Shown: positions 1 to 8,265 of the stretch, in pieces
Position numbering within the stretch: position 1 is the stretch's first letter
Layout of the letters: each line of letters opens with the position of its first letter
Assembly: GCA_025058425.1 (NCBI GenBank)
Contig: JANXEG010000004.1
Coordinates: 1 to 43,121, forward strand
Reading direction: 5' to 3'
Length of the DNA: 43,121 nt
Origin: Nitrososphaerales archaeon
GTDB taxonomy: Archaea; Thermoproteota; Nitrososphaeria; Nitrososphaerales; JANXEG01
Made by a program: the position numbers and the translations under genes
Notes under the pieces: model-generated
What the model was told of the DNA's origin: nothing
Database searches by the model: none
Seen by the model: the letters and a program-made list of their open reading frames with translations, nothing else

Positions 1-1872
1 GAGGATCGTTATAAAGAGCGCGCCCTTCCAACCGAATTCTTTAACCAAAACAGCGATCGTCGATATACATGGTATGTAAAACATCGCTACCAGAGTAAAT
101 ACGATCATCTGAATGGGGTTCAGTATCTGTGCAAAATCTGTAGTTTCTAAGAGTGTTGCAAGCATTATAATCATCAACTCCTTTCTCAACACACCGAATA
201 TGAGCAGTACGCCTGTAACGTACGGTAATCCTAACCATGTAACGGTTATTGGAGCAAGCGTATTATTGATCGGTTCCAATAAACCTAGAACTTCTATAAG
301 CTTTATTACAAAGCTTCCTACGATTATTAGAGGAAAGGCTATCTTTATAAACTCGAACAATCTGAACCACGTCTGCTTCAAAACAGTCCCCAAATGGGGC
401 AATTTGTAATCATGCATCTCCATGATCAGAGCGGTCGGCTCTCCGGGTAAGGTTTTGAATGCAAACCTTCCTATGGCGAAGACGATCGATAGATTAAATA
501 GATAGATCGCCAAAGCCCATCGAATGCCCAGGTATTGACCGACCAACCCAAGTATAATGACACTCCTTGCAGCACAGGGTATCAGAGTAGATACGAAGGC
601 TGCAAGAAACCTCTCCCTATGTGTCTCCATAATTCTACATGCTAAGCAGGCGGGAACGTTACAACCGTAACTGAGTATCATTGGGATTATCGCTTTTCCA
701 TGCAGCCCCATCTTATGCATGATGTTATCCATTAAGAATGAGATGCGACTTAGGTAACCAGAGTCCTCTAGGAGGTATAACATTATGTAGAAAGGTAGAA
801 TGTAGGGTAAAGCGATCGTTACACCAGCAATAATCCCTTCGATGGCCCCTCCCCAAATCAAATCTCCTAAAACTCCTGCTCCGAATAAACCTCTGAAGAT
901 AGGCTCCCATACATAGAAAAAGTCGGTCAAGATCGATGAAGTGTAATTCCCAAAAGTAAAGATCGTATAAAAGATCGATAGTAAGGAGATCGCCATAATT
1001 GCGTATCCCATAATTTTATGAGTCGTTAATGCATGGATCTTCTCTTCCAGCGTGGACTTTATTGGAGGTATTAACCTCTGAACTTCCCTTACTATACGAC
1101 CAGCGACTTCATACCGCTCAGAAGTGATTACAGTTGAGCAAGGATGGCCATGGAGATCTTCAATCTCTTTCCTAAGTATCTTCGCAAGAGAAAGTATATC
1201 GGGATTTATTTCATTGATCTCTCTTTCGATCTCTTCATCACCTTCTAACAACTTGATCGCTGTATACCTTGGTGGGTAATGAAATTTGATATCTTTAATC
1301 ATCTTCACGAGCTTGTTGATTCTCTCCTCAACCTCATCCCCATACCTTATTTCGCGCTTCTCAATAGATCCTTTCTCGATTACTTCGATCGCTCTTTCCA
1401 AGAGTTGAAAGATACCGATACCTTTTATCGCTACGGTCGGTACGACTGGAACCCCCAAAATCTTCTCCAACTTCCTTACATCGATCTCAATACCCTTCTT
1501 TTTAGCTACGTCCATCTGGTTCAATGCGATGATCATCGGAGTTTCGAGCTCCATCAGTTGCAGAGTGAAGAATAGGTTTCTCTCCAAGATGGATGCATCT
1601 ACAACATTTATCACCAGATCTGGCCTTTCAAGAGCTATGTACCTTCGAGAGATCGATTCTTCTATAGAGTATGTGGAGAGTGAATATATCCCCGGTAGAT
1701 CGATTATATCTATCGTGTAGCCTTTAAAGTGTAGCGTCCCTTCAGCCTTTTCGACGGTCTTCCCGGGCCAATTGCCTATATGCTGATGCAACCCAGTCAT
1801 ATAGTTGAAGATGACGGATTTTCCAACATTCGCATTCCCGGCTAGGGCTATCAGCAACCTCTTTTTACCCAT
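1..1872 (-). CDS. feoB: Ferrous iron transporter B, C-terminus cut by window edge
   Basis: FeoB is a cytoplasmic-membrane Fe(II) importer with an N-terminal GTPase domain. I translated the minus strand from ATG at 1872 and the frame stays open to the window edge (624 codons; the family is usually 650-750). Visible motifs are G1 GNANVGKS at residues 12-19, G3 DLPG at 58-61 and G4 NQMD at 118-121. Membrane segments follow, with the Cys-containing gate SYGCNVPAC near residue 400 and a YIPCIST-type motif close to the left edge. The gate region has extra Cys (PACLAC), which may be relevant to metal handling. Its start overlaps the feoA stop by 8 nt, so the two are almost certainly one transcript, probably controlled by the DtxR-like sites upstream of feoA. 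The last transmembrane part is outside the window. Confidence 0.96.
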   Translation of the reverse strand, partial: MGKKRLLIALAGNANVGKSVIFNYMTGLHQHIGNWPGKTVEKAEGTLHFKGYTIDIIDLPGIYSLSTYSIEESISRRYIALERPDLVINVVDASILERNLFFTLQLMELETPMIIALNQMDVAKKKGIEIDVRKLEKILGVPVVPTVAIKGIGIFQLLERAIEVIEKGSIEKREIRYGDEVEERINKLVKMIKDIKFHYPPRYTAIKLLEGDEEIEREINEINPDILSLAKILRKEIEDLHGHPCSTVITSERYEVAGRIVREVQRLIPPIKSTLEEKIHALTTHKIMGYAIMAISLLSIFYTIFTFGNYTSSILTDFFYVWEPIFRGLFGAGVLGDLIWGGAIEGIIAGVTIALPYILPFYIMLYLLEDSGYLSRISFLMDNIMHKMGLHGKAIIPMILSYGCNVPACLACRIMETHRERFLAAFVSTLIPCAARSVIILGLVGQYLGIRWALAIYLFNLSIVFAIGRFAFKTLPGEPTALIMEMHDYKLPHLGTVLKQTWFRLFEFIKIAFPLIIVGSFVIKLIEVLGLLEPINNTLAPITVTWLGLPYVTGVLLIFGVLRKELMIIMLATLLETTDFAQILNPIQMIVFTLVAMFYIPCISTIAVLVKEFGWKGALFITIL

Positions 1873-2146
1873 TTTCTACCACTTCTACAAAGACTCTCTC
1901 TGCAACATCTCTACCAAGGATGATTCGAGAACTTCTTACAAGAACCTCTAAAGGGCCATGGAAAGGTGCCGACTTTACAACGGTTACTTTTGTACCAGGG
2001 ATGAAGCCCATATCCATGAGCCTCTTTCTATACCCTTGACCCTTCGCCCTACCATACCCTACCTTTATAGAAGTTACGATCCCGACTTGACCATCCTTCA
2101 ACGCAGTCAAAGGTACTTCATTCTTCTTCGCAGCACTCCCTTCCAT
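1865..2146 (-). CDS. feoA: FeoA-domain protein
   Basis: This is a small SH3-like cytosolic FeoA protein of about 93 residues that supports FeoB in Fe(II) uptake. The sequence runs from PLTALKDGQ through GYRKRLMDMGFIPGTKV to the LVRSSRIILGRDVAERV segment, which is the full FeoA pattern. I chose ATG at 2146 because GGTGAT lies 6 nt upstream of it and because family members start just before the PL-x-x-L motif. A TTG at 2170 would add eight residues with no such support. It lies directly upstream of feoB with an 8-nt overlap. The leader between the presumed promoter and this start is unusually long (about 240 nt). Confidence 0.93.
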   Translation of the reverse strand: MEGSAAKKNEVPLTALKDGQVGIVTSIKVGYGRAKGQGYRKRLMDMGFIPGTKVTVVKSAPFHGPLEVLVRSSRIILGRDVAERVFVEVVENG

Positions 2147-2215
2147 GTGAATCACCGATCTATCTGGCAAACTCTGATTTTAGTACAAATTTCGATATGA
2201 TCGGCAAGGATGAAT

Positions 2216-2317
2216 TTACAGGTAACGAATATTGAGAGGGTCTTTTAAGATCGATCGGTACAAACCCCTCACATTCACATCGAAGGTTATACAATCTTGA
2301 TCTTCACCTATATCCAT
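2216..2317 (-). CDS. Possible 33-residue small ORF in the feo leader
   Basis: An ATG-to-TAA frame of 33 codons (begins MDIGEDQDC, ends LNIRYL) sits between the presumed feo promoter and feoA. Its ATG follows the stop of the 19-codon ORF by one nucleotide, which is a translational-coupling arrangement. No good Shine-Dalgarno sequence is visible and I recognise no family. It could be a leader peptide, a remnant or chance; an ORF this short is not statistically compelling. Confidence 0.2.
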   Translation of the reverse strand: MDIGEDQDCITFDVNVRGLYRSILKDPLNIRYL

Positions 2318-2318
2318 C

Positions 2319-2378
2319 TTATTCGATCATAATATCGCTAGAAGTATCCTCTAATGCAATTTTAGGTATTCGATACAT
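2319..2378 (-). CDS. Possible 19-residue leader ORF downstream of the feo promoter
   Basis: The first ATG after the predicted feo transcription start (about 8 nt leader) opens a 19-codon frame (MYRIPKIALEDTSSDIMIE) ending in TAA. The position would suit a leaderless or short-leader start in archaea. There is no homology that I recognise and the length is within chance expectation. It is listed because it and the following 33-codon ORF account for the long untranslated stretch before feoA. Confidence 0.2.
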   Translation of the reverse strand: MYRIPKIALEDTSSDIMIE

Positions 2379-2379
2379 T

Positions 2380-2422
2380 TATAGGTTATCCTAAATAAAT
2401 TAGGAATTTTTTAAAATCCTAA
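2380..2422 (-). promoter_or_regulatory. Presumed feoAB promoter with overlapping DtxR/IdeR-like operators
   Basis: On the minus strand a TATA element TTTTAAAAAAT (2406-2416) is flanked exactly by inverted arms TTAGGA and TCCTAA (2400-2405 and 2417-2422). About 25 bp downstream, where transcription should start, lies a second palindrome TAGG-TTAT-CCTA (2382-2393), which matches most of the bacterial DtxR/IdeR box core (TTAGGTTAGCCTAA type). CCTAA (2390-2394) also pairs with TTAGG (2400-2404). The dtxR-family gene ends 13 bp away. The inference is that metal-bound DtxR occludes TATA and start site to repress feoAB. Alternatively the T-rich arms serve as the dtxR terminator. Confidence 0.6.
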
Positions 2423-2434
2423 TTTATTCATCGA

Positions 2435-2875
2435 TTACTTCATCGCGCTCTTTGAATAAATCGTCCACTTCTCCATAATCTCTAAACCGCTCTGCTCCGA
2501 TAAAAATTCCACAAATTTGGTAAATTGTTCGATGGTCTTTGGATGTAATCTATGCTCTAATTCATGTGCATCCTTCTCGGCAATTCCCTTTGGAATGAAT
2601 AACATTTCTAAGAGTTTGATGAATGTATCGTGCCTCGTTTTAACAGATTTTGCAATTCTTTTACCCTCGTCGGTCAAGGTTAGTGCACCATACCTTTCAT
2701 AATTGACGAGCCCCATTCTATTCAATCTATTGACCATTTCTGTTGCAGAGGATGGCTTGACGTTGAGCCGGTTGGATAGGTCTTTAATCCTTGCATAACC
2801 CTTCTCCTCTACAACATCGTAGATAGCCTTCAGATAATCCTCCATCCTCCTACTGATTCTATCTAGAGAAGACAT
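2435..2875 (-). CDS. DtxR/MntR-family metal-dependent transcriptional repressor
   Basis: A 146-residue protein with an N-terminal winged helix (residues about 1-65; recognition-helix region PSSATEMVNRL) and a metal-binding dimerisation domain. There is no SH3/FeoA-like third domain, so the size is MntR-like. Metal ligands visible are Asp in MEDYLKAIY, His in KTRHD and the HELEH motif, which corresponds to the C/E-x-x-E-H site of DtxR/MntR. The DtxR Cys position is His here. The ATG is preceded by AAGG and a TATA-like TTATATAC about 33 nt upstream. Given the adjacent feo genes and the TTAGG/CCTAA palindromes at its 3' end, an iron (or manganese) sensor controlling feoAB is the natural reading; the metal cannot be decided from sequence. 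Confidence 0.92.
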   Translation of the reverse strand: MSSLDRISRRMEDYLKAIYDVVEEKGYARIKDLSNRLNVKPSSATEMVNRLNRMGLVNYERYGALTLTDEGKRIAKSVKTRHDTFIKLLEMLFIPKGIAEKDAHELEHRLHPKTIEQFTKFVEFLSEQSGLEIMEKWTIYSKSAMK

Positions 2876-2969
2876 CCTTCAATCTGAGTATATCTATAGG
2901 GTGTATATAACGGTAATCCAAACCTTATGGAGAGTGTTCAAGGATGTATAATGTTAGAAACTTCAAAGG

Positions 2970-3803
2970 TTAATGAATATTAACCCTTCTACCCGAATAA
3001 TCTCTCGAATACACACCCAATTCATCCTGCATAATTCTCAATTGGTGTGTGTTAAATACTGGCCCATCTTTACAGACCAAGTATCTATCTATACAACAGC
3101 TACCACATATCCCGAAACCACACCTCATGACCCTTTCGAGGCTCGCTTGTATAGCTACTCCACGCTCTTCTGATGCTTTAAATATTGCTTTCATCATCAA
3201 TTCGGGCCCACATGTGTACACCATATCGAAATCCTCCGTTTTGATGAGCTTTTCTGCAACCTCCGATGCAAACCCTCTATACCCTTTACTACCATCATCG
3301 GTCGTAACTATGATCCTTCCTTTACCCTTCAAAATATCTTGAAATTTATCGATGAAGAGAAGTTGATTGGAGGTCCTTGCCCCTACGATAACTGTGATAT
3401 GTGTATAGTAACTTATGTATTTATAACAGAGTAGTGAGAGGGGCGCAAGGCCTGTGCCTCCACCGACGATCAATACTTTACCATTTGTAGGTTGAAAGGG
3501 TGTACCATAGGGCCCCCTTACGCCTATCTTATCTCCAGGCTTAACGTTGTAGAGCGCATTTGTGCCGGGGCCTATGGGCTTTACAGTTATGGCTGAATTC
3601 CCCTTTTTACTTGGTAAAGATAGACTTATTGGGAGCTCTTTTACACCCGGGATCCAGACCATGATGAATTGACCTGGTAACGCTTCACTACATTTCTCAT
3701 CATCGAAGTAGATAGTCCTAACTATTGGTGATTCATCCTCTACAGCCTTTACCGAGACGATTCTAGGTCTATCGATAGGTTTATCAGCCTGGTATCTGAA
3801 CAT
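2970..3803 (-). CDS. pyrK: Dihydroorotate dehydrogenase electron-transfer subunit (PyrK-like)
   Basis: A 277-residue ferredoxin-reductase-type flavoprotein. It has an FAD-binding beta-barrel (residues about 10-105), an NAD-binding domain with GGGTGLAP (about 115-122) and CGPELMM (about 202-208), and a C-terminal 2Fe-2S cysteine cluster with CGFGICGSCC followed by C-x-DGPVF, which is the PyrK signature. PyrK passes electrons from PyrD to NAD+ in pyrimidine synthesis. The usual RP-x-S FAD motif reads LPISLS, so its Arg is missing. It lies 170 bp downstream of pyrD on the same strand and has its own TATA-like CTTTTAAGAGG about 30 bp before the ATG, so it may be transcribed both with and without pyrD. 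Confidence 0.93.
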   Translation of the reverse strand: MFRYQADKPIDRPRIVSVKAVEDESPIVRTIYFDDEKCSEALPGQFIMVWIPGVKELPISLSLPSKKGNSAITVKPIGPGTNALYNVKPGDKIGVRGPYGTPFQPTNGKVLIVGGGTGLAPLSLLCYKYISYYTHITVIVGARTSNQLLFIDKFQDILKGKGRIIVTTDDGSKGYRGFASEVAEKLIKTEDFDMVYTCGPELMMKAIFKASEERGVAIQASLERVMRCGFGICGSCCIDRYLVCKDGPVFNTHQLRIMQDELGVYSRDYSGRRVNIH

Positions 3804-3974
3804 CTATATCTAATGCGTTAAGTTACAAACCTCTTAAAAGTTTTTACCAAAAGTATTATCTACGCTTTCTAAAATTCTCTCCTTATCACAGACCTCTAAT
3901 TTTTTCTTTACTCCATAACACTATTAAAAATTGAATTTTAAATTATGAAAAAGCTGGTATAATTAGCTAAGAAT

Positions 3975-4895
3975 CTAAAATTTGTGAGATAAACCTACGA
4001 TTTCTTTTACACTGTGATGGCCTTTCCTTTTCAAATACTCAGAGATCCCATACAAAATCTCATTGAACACATTCAACCCTTTATACGCTATAGCGGTACC
4101 GATCTGTACGGCGGAAGCACCCGCCAACATAAATTCTATAGCATCTTCCCAATGGTTGATTCCACCACAACCGATCACAGGGATCTTTACATTACGTGAG
4201 ATATCATATACATACCGTACTGCTACAGGTTTTATCGCGGGGCCAGATAGGCCGCCCACTCTATTCGATAGTATCGGCCTACCTGTCTCTATATCGATCA
4301 CCATGGCCCTTAACGTATTGATCGCTACGATACCATCTGCACCACCATCTTCAGCAGCACGGGCGATCTCTATATGATCGGTAACATTCGGTGAAATCTT
4401 CACGAATATGGGTTTTTTACTGCACCTCTTTACTTCTTTCGTAATCTTATATACCATATTGGGATCCGATCCAATCTCTGCACCTACACCACTAACATGA
4501 GGGCACGATAAGTTGAGTTCGAAGCCCTTTACATCGGTCTTATCCAATTTTGATACGAGCTCGAAGAACTCCATCTCAGATTTACCGAATATGCTTACGA
4601 TGATCGGCATATCACTTATATCGGACTTTTGAAGCTCCTCCAAAAACTCATCGATACCGGGGTTTGATAATCCGACCGCATTCACATAGCCACATGAAAC
4701 CTCTACGATATTTGGAGTCTCATAACCTTTCCTCTGCCCGACACCGATCGATTTTGTTACAACACCTCCCGCACCCGCTTCCAAGACCCTTCTCAATAGA
4801 GGTATACTAACCCCCAAGATCCCTGCTGCCAACATCGTGGGGTTCTTCATCTTAAATCCAGAGATCTCTACAGATAGATCGGGTATGCTCGACAT
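3975..4895 (-). CDS. pyrD: Dihydroorotate dehydrogenase, catalytic subunit (class 1B type)
   Basis: A TIM-barrel FMN enzyme of about 306 residues that oxidises dihydroorotate to orotate. It shows NPTMLAAGILG at the N-terminus, ELNLSCPHV with the class 1 catalytic Cys, KISPNVTD with the FMN-contacting Lys, AINTLRA, GGLSGPAIKP and IPVIGCGGI near the C-terminus. The partner pyrK is immediately downstream, which fits the NAD-linked class 1B heteromer. I used ATG 4895; a TTG at 4901 would add two residues. The start lies very close to a TATA element shared with the divergent nop5 gene, so the mRNA has almost no leader. Confidence 0.95.
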   Translation of the reverse strand: MSSIPDLSVEISGFKMKNPTMLAAGILGVSIPLLRRVLEAGAGGVVTKSIGVGQRKGYETPNIVEVSCGYVNAVGLSNPGIDEFLEELQKSDISDMPIIVSIFGKSEMEFFELVSKLDKTDVKGFELNLSCPHVSGVGAEIGSDPNMVYKITKEVKRCSKKPIFVKISPNVTDHIEIARAAEDGGADGIVAINTLRAMVIDIETGRPILSNRVGGLSGPAIKPVAVRYVYDISRNVKIPVIGCGGINHWEDAIEFMLAGASAVQIGTAIAYKGLNVFNEILYGISEYLKRKGHHSVKEIVGLSHKF

Positions 4896-4904
4896 GATCA
4901 ATAG

Positions 4905-4933
4905 ACATTTTAATACGAACCGTTTAAAATTTT
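4905..4933. promoter_or_regulatory. Shared divergent promoter of pyrD and nop5
   Basis: Only 51 bp separate the pyrD ATG (4895) from the nop5 TTG (4947). A near-palindromic AT element TTTAAAATTTTT (4923-4934) can be read as TATA on both strands and lies about 25 bp from both start codons. A second minus-strand TATA-like TATTAAAAT is at 4907-4915. Both mRNAs would be leaderless or nearly so. Confidence 0.5.
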
Positions 4934-4946
4934 TGGGTATAGTGAT

Positions 4947-6134
4947 TTGAAAGCCTTTTTAATTTTATGTGAAGGAGGGATCATCGTAACGGATGATGAT
5001 CTTAATATCGTGTTTGCAAAAAGGTATGCAGATGAACCATTCAAAACCTTTAATCGGATTCAGAATGGAGAATTTACACCAGAGATCGATGAGGTATTAT
5101 CGAAGGCGGTAGAGAAAGGGTTCGATGAGTTCGTTGTGATGGGAGAGCGATTAAGAGATAGTTTGGTTGAGAAGGGCTTTAAAGCAGAAACATTTACCGC
5201 AAATGAATTGGGCCGAATATGGTTAAATAGGGTTGAACTTATGGTCCGGTCTGGTCTAGCCTCACAAGAGGAATCTCTAAGTATAATTAGAGATTTTGCG
5301 ATAGAGCGTTCTGAGGCAAAGTTAAGAGAGTTATCATCGAAGCTCGATCTTCAACTCGTCGAGTCTATTCAGGCCCTTGATGAAGTAGATAAATCGATCA
5401 ATCTTTTAGCTACAAGGGTGAAGGAATGGTACGGACTTCACTTTCCAGAGTTGGCTTCTATTATTAGCGATCTTAAAACCTACTGCAGATTTGTAGTTAA
5501 GTATGGAAGGAGGGATCGATTGAATAGAGAGGGATTGATCGAAGACGATCTTCCGGAGAAGAAGGTAAATGCCATATTGAATGCAGCCCTACGTTCGAAA
5601 GGTGGAGAATTGCGTGATGAGGATTTAAAAGGGTTGATGAAGTTGAGCGAGGAGATACTTCATCTCTTCGACCTTAAAGAGTATTTGATGAAGCATGTAA
5701 TCGAAACGATCGAGCAGGTGGCACCGAATGTTGCGATGGTCGCTGGACCAACGGTCGGTGCAAGGTTGATCGCTAAAGCGGGCAGTTTGGAAAAGTTGGC
5801 ACAGCTACCGTCGAGCACTATACAGATCTTAGGCGCAGAGAAGGCCCTATTCAGGGCTTTAAGGACAAAATCGAAACCTCCAAAGCATGGTATAATCTTT
5901 CAACATCCAGCAGTCCATTCAGCACCGAAATGGCAGAGGGGTAAGATTGCGCGTTCTATTGCGAATAAAATCGCGATAGCGGCAAGGATCGATCTGTATA
6001 GAGGAGGGAAGGAGAAGTGGTTGGAGGATGATCTAAAGAAGAGGTTGGAAGAGATTAAAGTAAAATATAGTGAACCTCCGACCATCGATAGGAAGAAGCT
6101 AAAAGAGGTGAAGAAGCGTGGTAAAGGAAGTTAA
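4947..6134 (+). CDS. nop5: Nop5/Nop56-58 family C/D-box RNP scaffold
   Basis: A core protein of archaeal C/D-box sRNPs, which direct 2'-O-methylation of rRNA and tRNA. The 395-residue protein has an N-terminal fibrillarin-binding domain (about 1-110), a coiled-coil NOSIC region (about 120-240) and a C-terminal Nop domain with [19 protein letters not shown] and the RNA/L7Ae-binding stretch [20 protein letters not shown] (about 310-330), followed by a Lys-rich tail. The start is TTG, in line with a leaderless transcript from the shared TATA. It overlaps fibrillarin by 17 nt, the classical archaeal nop5-fibrillarin operon. Confidence 0.97.
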   Translation: MKAFLILCEGGIIVTDDDLNIVFAKRYADEPFKTFNRIQNGEFTPEIDEVLSKAVEKGFDEFVVMGERLRDSLVEKGFKAETFTANELGRIWLNRVELMVRSGLASQEESLSIIRDFAIERSEAKLRELSSKLDLQLVESIQALDEVDKSINLLATRVKEWYGLHFPELASIISDLKTYCRFVVKYGRRDRLNREGLIEDDLPEKKVNAILNAALRSKGGELRDEDLKGLMKLSEEILHLFDLKEYLMKHVIETIEQVAPNVAMVAGPTVGARLIAKAGSLEKLAQLPSSTIQILGAEKALFRALRTKSKPPKHGIIFQHPAVHSAPKWQRGKIARSIANKIAIAARIDLYRGGKEKWLEDDLKKRLEEIKVKYSEPPTIDRKKLKEVKKRGKGS

Positions 6135-6792
6135 TAGATTAAGAAAAGTGAAGGTCGATGGAGAAGAACGTTTGGCAACTTTAAACCTGGCTGAAGGTAT
6201 TCAAGTGTACAATGAGCGATTGATAAAATTGAATGGTCTAGAGTATAGAGTTTGGGATCCATTTCGAAGCAAATTGGCTGCAGCACTGTTGAAAGGTTTG
6301 AAAGAAAACCCGATCGATGAAGGTATCAAGCTCTTATATTTAGGAGTATCTACGGGGACTACGGCGAGCCACATTTCGGATATCATAGGGGAGAAAGGGA
6401 TTTTATTCGGTGTAGAATTCGCTCCAAGAGTAGCTAGAGAGTTCATCGATAGAGTTGTAAAGTATAGAAGGAATGTTATCCCGATCATCGAGGATGCAAG
6501 GAGGCCAGATAGATACTTCTCGATATTCGGGAAGGTCGATGTGGTCTACTGTGACCTTGCACAACCAGATCAGACCGATATAGCGATTTTAAACTGTAAA
6601 AGGTATTTGAAGAATGGTGGCCATCTGTTATTGGTTGTAAAGTCGAGGAGTATCGATGTAACAAAGCAACCAAAGGAAATCTTCAAGGGTGAGGCTGAGA
6701 AGCTTGAGAATGAAGGTTTCAGAGTGAACCAGATAATCAATCTTGATCCCTTCGATAAAGATCATGCCTTAATAGATGCGATCATGGAGTGA
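6118..6792 (+). CDS. flpA: Fibrillarin-like rRNA/tRNA 2'-O-methyltransferase
   Basis: The SAM-dependent methyltransferase of the C/D-box sRNP, 224 residues. Visible are the N-terminal [16 protein letters not shown] segment, the SAM motif [15 protein letters not shown] (about 78-92), [20 protein letters not shown] carrying the catalytic/SAM Asp, and [13 protein letters not shown]. It starts with GTG inside the nop5 3' end, a 17-nt overlap that couples their translation. All catalytic elements expected for fibrillarin are present. Confidence 0.97.
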   Translation: MVKEVNRLRKVKVDGEERLATLNLAEGIQVYNERLIKLNGLEYRVWDPFRSKLAAALLKGLKENPIDEGIKLLYLGVSTGTTASHISDIIGEKGILFGVEFAPRVAREFIDRVVKYRRNVIPIIEDARRPDRYFSIFGKVDVVYCDLAQPDQTDIAILNCKRYLKNGGHLLLVVKSRSIDVTKQPKEIFKGEAEKLENEGFRVNQIINLDPFDKDHALIDAIME

Positions 6793-6857
6793 TCAAATGA
6801 TATGTGTTGTAAATAAATTCCATAATCTAACCTATTAGAATTGAAGAATTTAATCAA

Positions 6858-6892
6858 AATATATATAAATGAAAATCCATAATTTTGGTGGT
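6858..6892 (+). promoter_or_regulatory. TATA box and Shine-Dalgarno of glutamate dehydrogenase
   Basis: AATATATATAA (6858-6868) is a strong archaeal TATA element. GGTGGT (6887-6892) lies 5 nt before the TTG start at 6898 and supports that start over any later Met. Confidence 0.6.
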
Positions 6893-6897
6893 AAAAA

Positions 6898-8094
6898 TTG
6901 ATAATCGATTCGAATATCGCGACTCTCGCATCCTTGGAACCTACAGCCCTTGAGCTTTTAAAGGAACCTGAGGTTGTGATCAAGGTCAAGTTCCATGTAA
7001 ACCTACCGAGTAAAGGTCCGATGGGTATCGATGCCTACCTCGTCTACCATTGTACTGTAAGAGGGCCGCCATCGAAGGGTGGGTTAAGGTTCAGTGCCAA
7101 CGTCGACCTTGAAGATGTAATTCAACTCGCAGAGATCATGAGTTACAAATGTGCCCTCATGGAATTACCCTTTGGTGGTGCTAAAGCGGGGATCAGGGCG
7201 GATTACAATCTCCCTCAACTGGAGAAGAATATGATCGTGCGTGAATTTGTCCATAAAGTTAGAAATGAATTTATTTCTGGTGCCTACGTTGCAGGCCCAG
7301 ATCTGGGTACATCCCCTAAAGAAATGGCGACGATATTTGGCGAAACTCATATTAGGGAGTCTGTGACCGGTAAGCCGATCGGTATAGGTGGGATACCGGG
7401 CCGTTTACAGGCGACTGGTTATGGTGTGGCGAAGATCGCTGGAAGGGCGGCAGAGGAGATTTTGAATAAAGATATAAATGATGTGACTGTTGCGATACAA
7501 GGCTTTGGTAACGTCGGCTTTTGGACCTTTAAGAACCTTTACGAAATGGGTGCAAAGATCGTAGCCGTTTCAGATGTTCAAGGCGGTACATACGATCCTA
7601 ATGGGTTGAATTTAGACCCACTCGTAGAGTACAATTCCCAGAAAAAGACGGTTCGAGGGTTCAATGGTTCATCGATAAGTAATGAGGAGCTCCTCTCTCT
7701 AGATGTAGATATTCTAATCCCCGCCGCAGTTGAGAATGTTATAACGGAGCGTAACGTATCTTCGGTAAGGGCCAGGTTGATCATCGAAGGTGCCAACGCT
7801 CCACTCTCCAAGGAGGCCCATAACATCCTTTACAATAGGAAAGTACCCGTTATTCCAGATATACTTGCGAACGCGGGCGGTGTCGTTGCGAGTTATGAGG
7901 AATGGAGGACGAGCAAAGCCGGTCTATTGATCTCGGAGAAGGAAACGCTCGATGATGTCGAAAGGACATTGATAAAAGCCTTTGAGGATGTTTTATCATT
8001 CGCAGATACTCATAAAACCTCTCTCAGGAATGCCGCTTACGCTTTGGCTGCGAGGAGAATCGCTGATACGATGATCGCCCGTGGATGGATATAA
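6898..8094 (+). CDS. gdhA: Glutamate dehydrogenase (Glu/Leu/Phe/Val dehydrogenase family)
   Basis: Interconverts glutamate and 2-oxoglutarate plus ammonia, linking carbon and nitrogen metabolism. The 398-residue protein shows the N-terminal fold with GPPSKGGLRFS, MSYKCALMELPFGGAKAGI (catalytic Lys region), GAYVAGPDLGTSPKEMA (catalytic Asp), GIPGRLQATGYGVA, and the Rossmann segment AIQGFGNVGFWT at about 200. The C-terminal VIPDILANAGGVVASYEEW is diagnostic. The start is TTG with a GGTGGT site just upstream. It is monocistronic. Cofactor choice cannot be read safely, although SDVQG after the Rossmann strand hints at neither a strict NAD nor a strict NADP preference. Confidence 0.95.
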   Translation: MIIDSNIATLASLEPTALELLKEPEVVIKVKFHVNLPSKGPMGIDAYLVYHCTVRGPPSKGGLRFSANVDLEDVIQLAEIMSYKCALMELPFGGAKAGIRADYNLPQLEKNMIVREFVHKVRNEFISGAYVAGPDLGTSPKEMATIFGETHIRESVTGKPIGIGGIPGRLQATGYGVAKIAGRAAEEILNKDINDVTVAIQGFGNVGFWTFKNLYEMGAKIVAVSDVQGGTYDPNGLNLDPLVEYNSQKKTVRGFNGSSISNEELLSLDVDILIPAAVENVITERNVSSVRARLIIEGANAPLSKEAHNILYNRKVPVIPDILANAGGVVASYEEWRTSKAGLLISEKETLDDVERTLIKAFEDVLSFADTHKTSLRNAAYALAARRIADTMIARGWI

Positions 8095-8265
8095 TCAGAG
8101 AATTCAGAGAATAGAGATCGACATTTTATTTTTTATTCTTAAATTCTTCATTATTAATCATTCTTAAGAAGGCATATCGAAAGGTGGTGTGCTCTCAACC
8201 TCGCTCTCAACCTTCCTATTCATGGAGCTCCATCATACTTCATTCCAGAAAGTTATGTTGCGAAT

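Noticed and set aside
113-409. Open frame on the + strand opposite feoB (98 codons)
   Set aside because: It is antisense to conserved FeoB transmembrane sequence and has no recognisable product; a shadow frame.
8095-8265. Spacer between gdhA and rnhB examined for a small gene or RNA
   Set aside because: Convergent 3' ends with AT-rich sequence; no convincing ORF, stem-loop or promoter seen.
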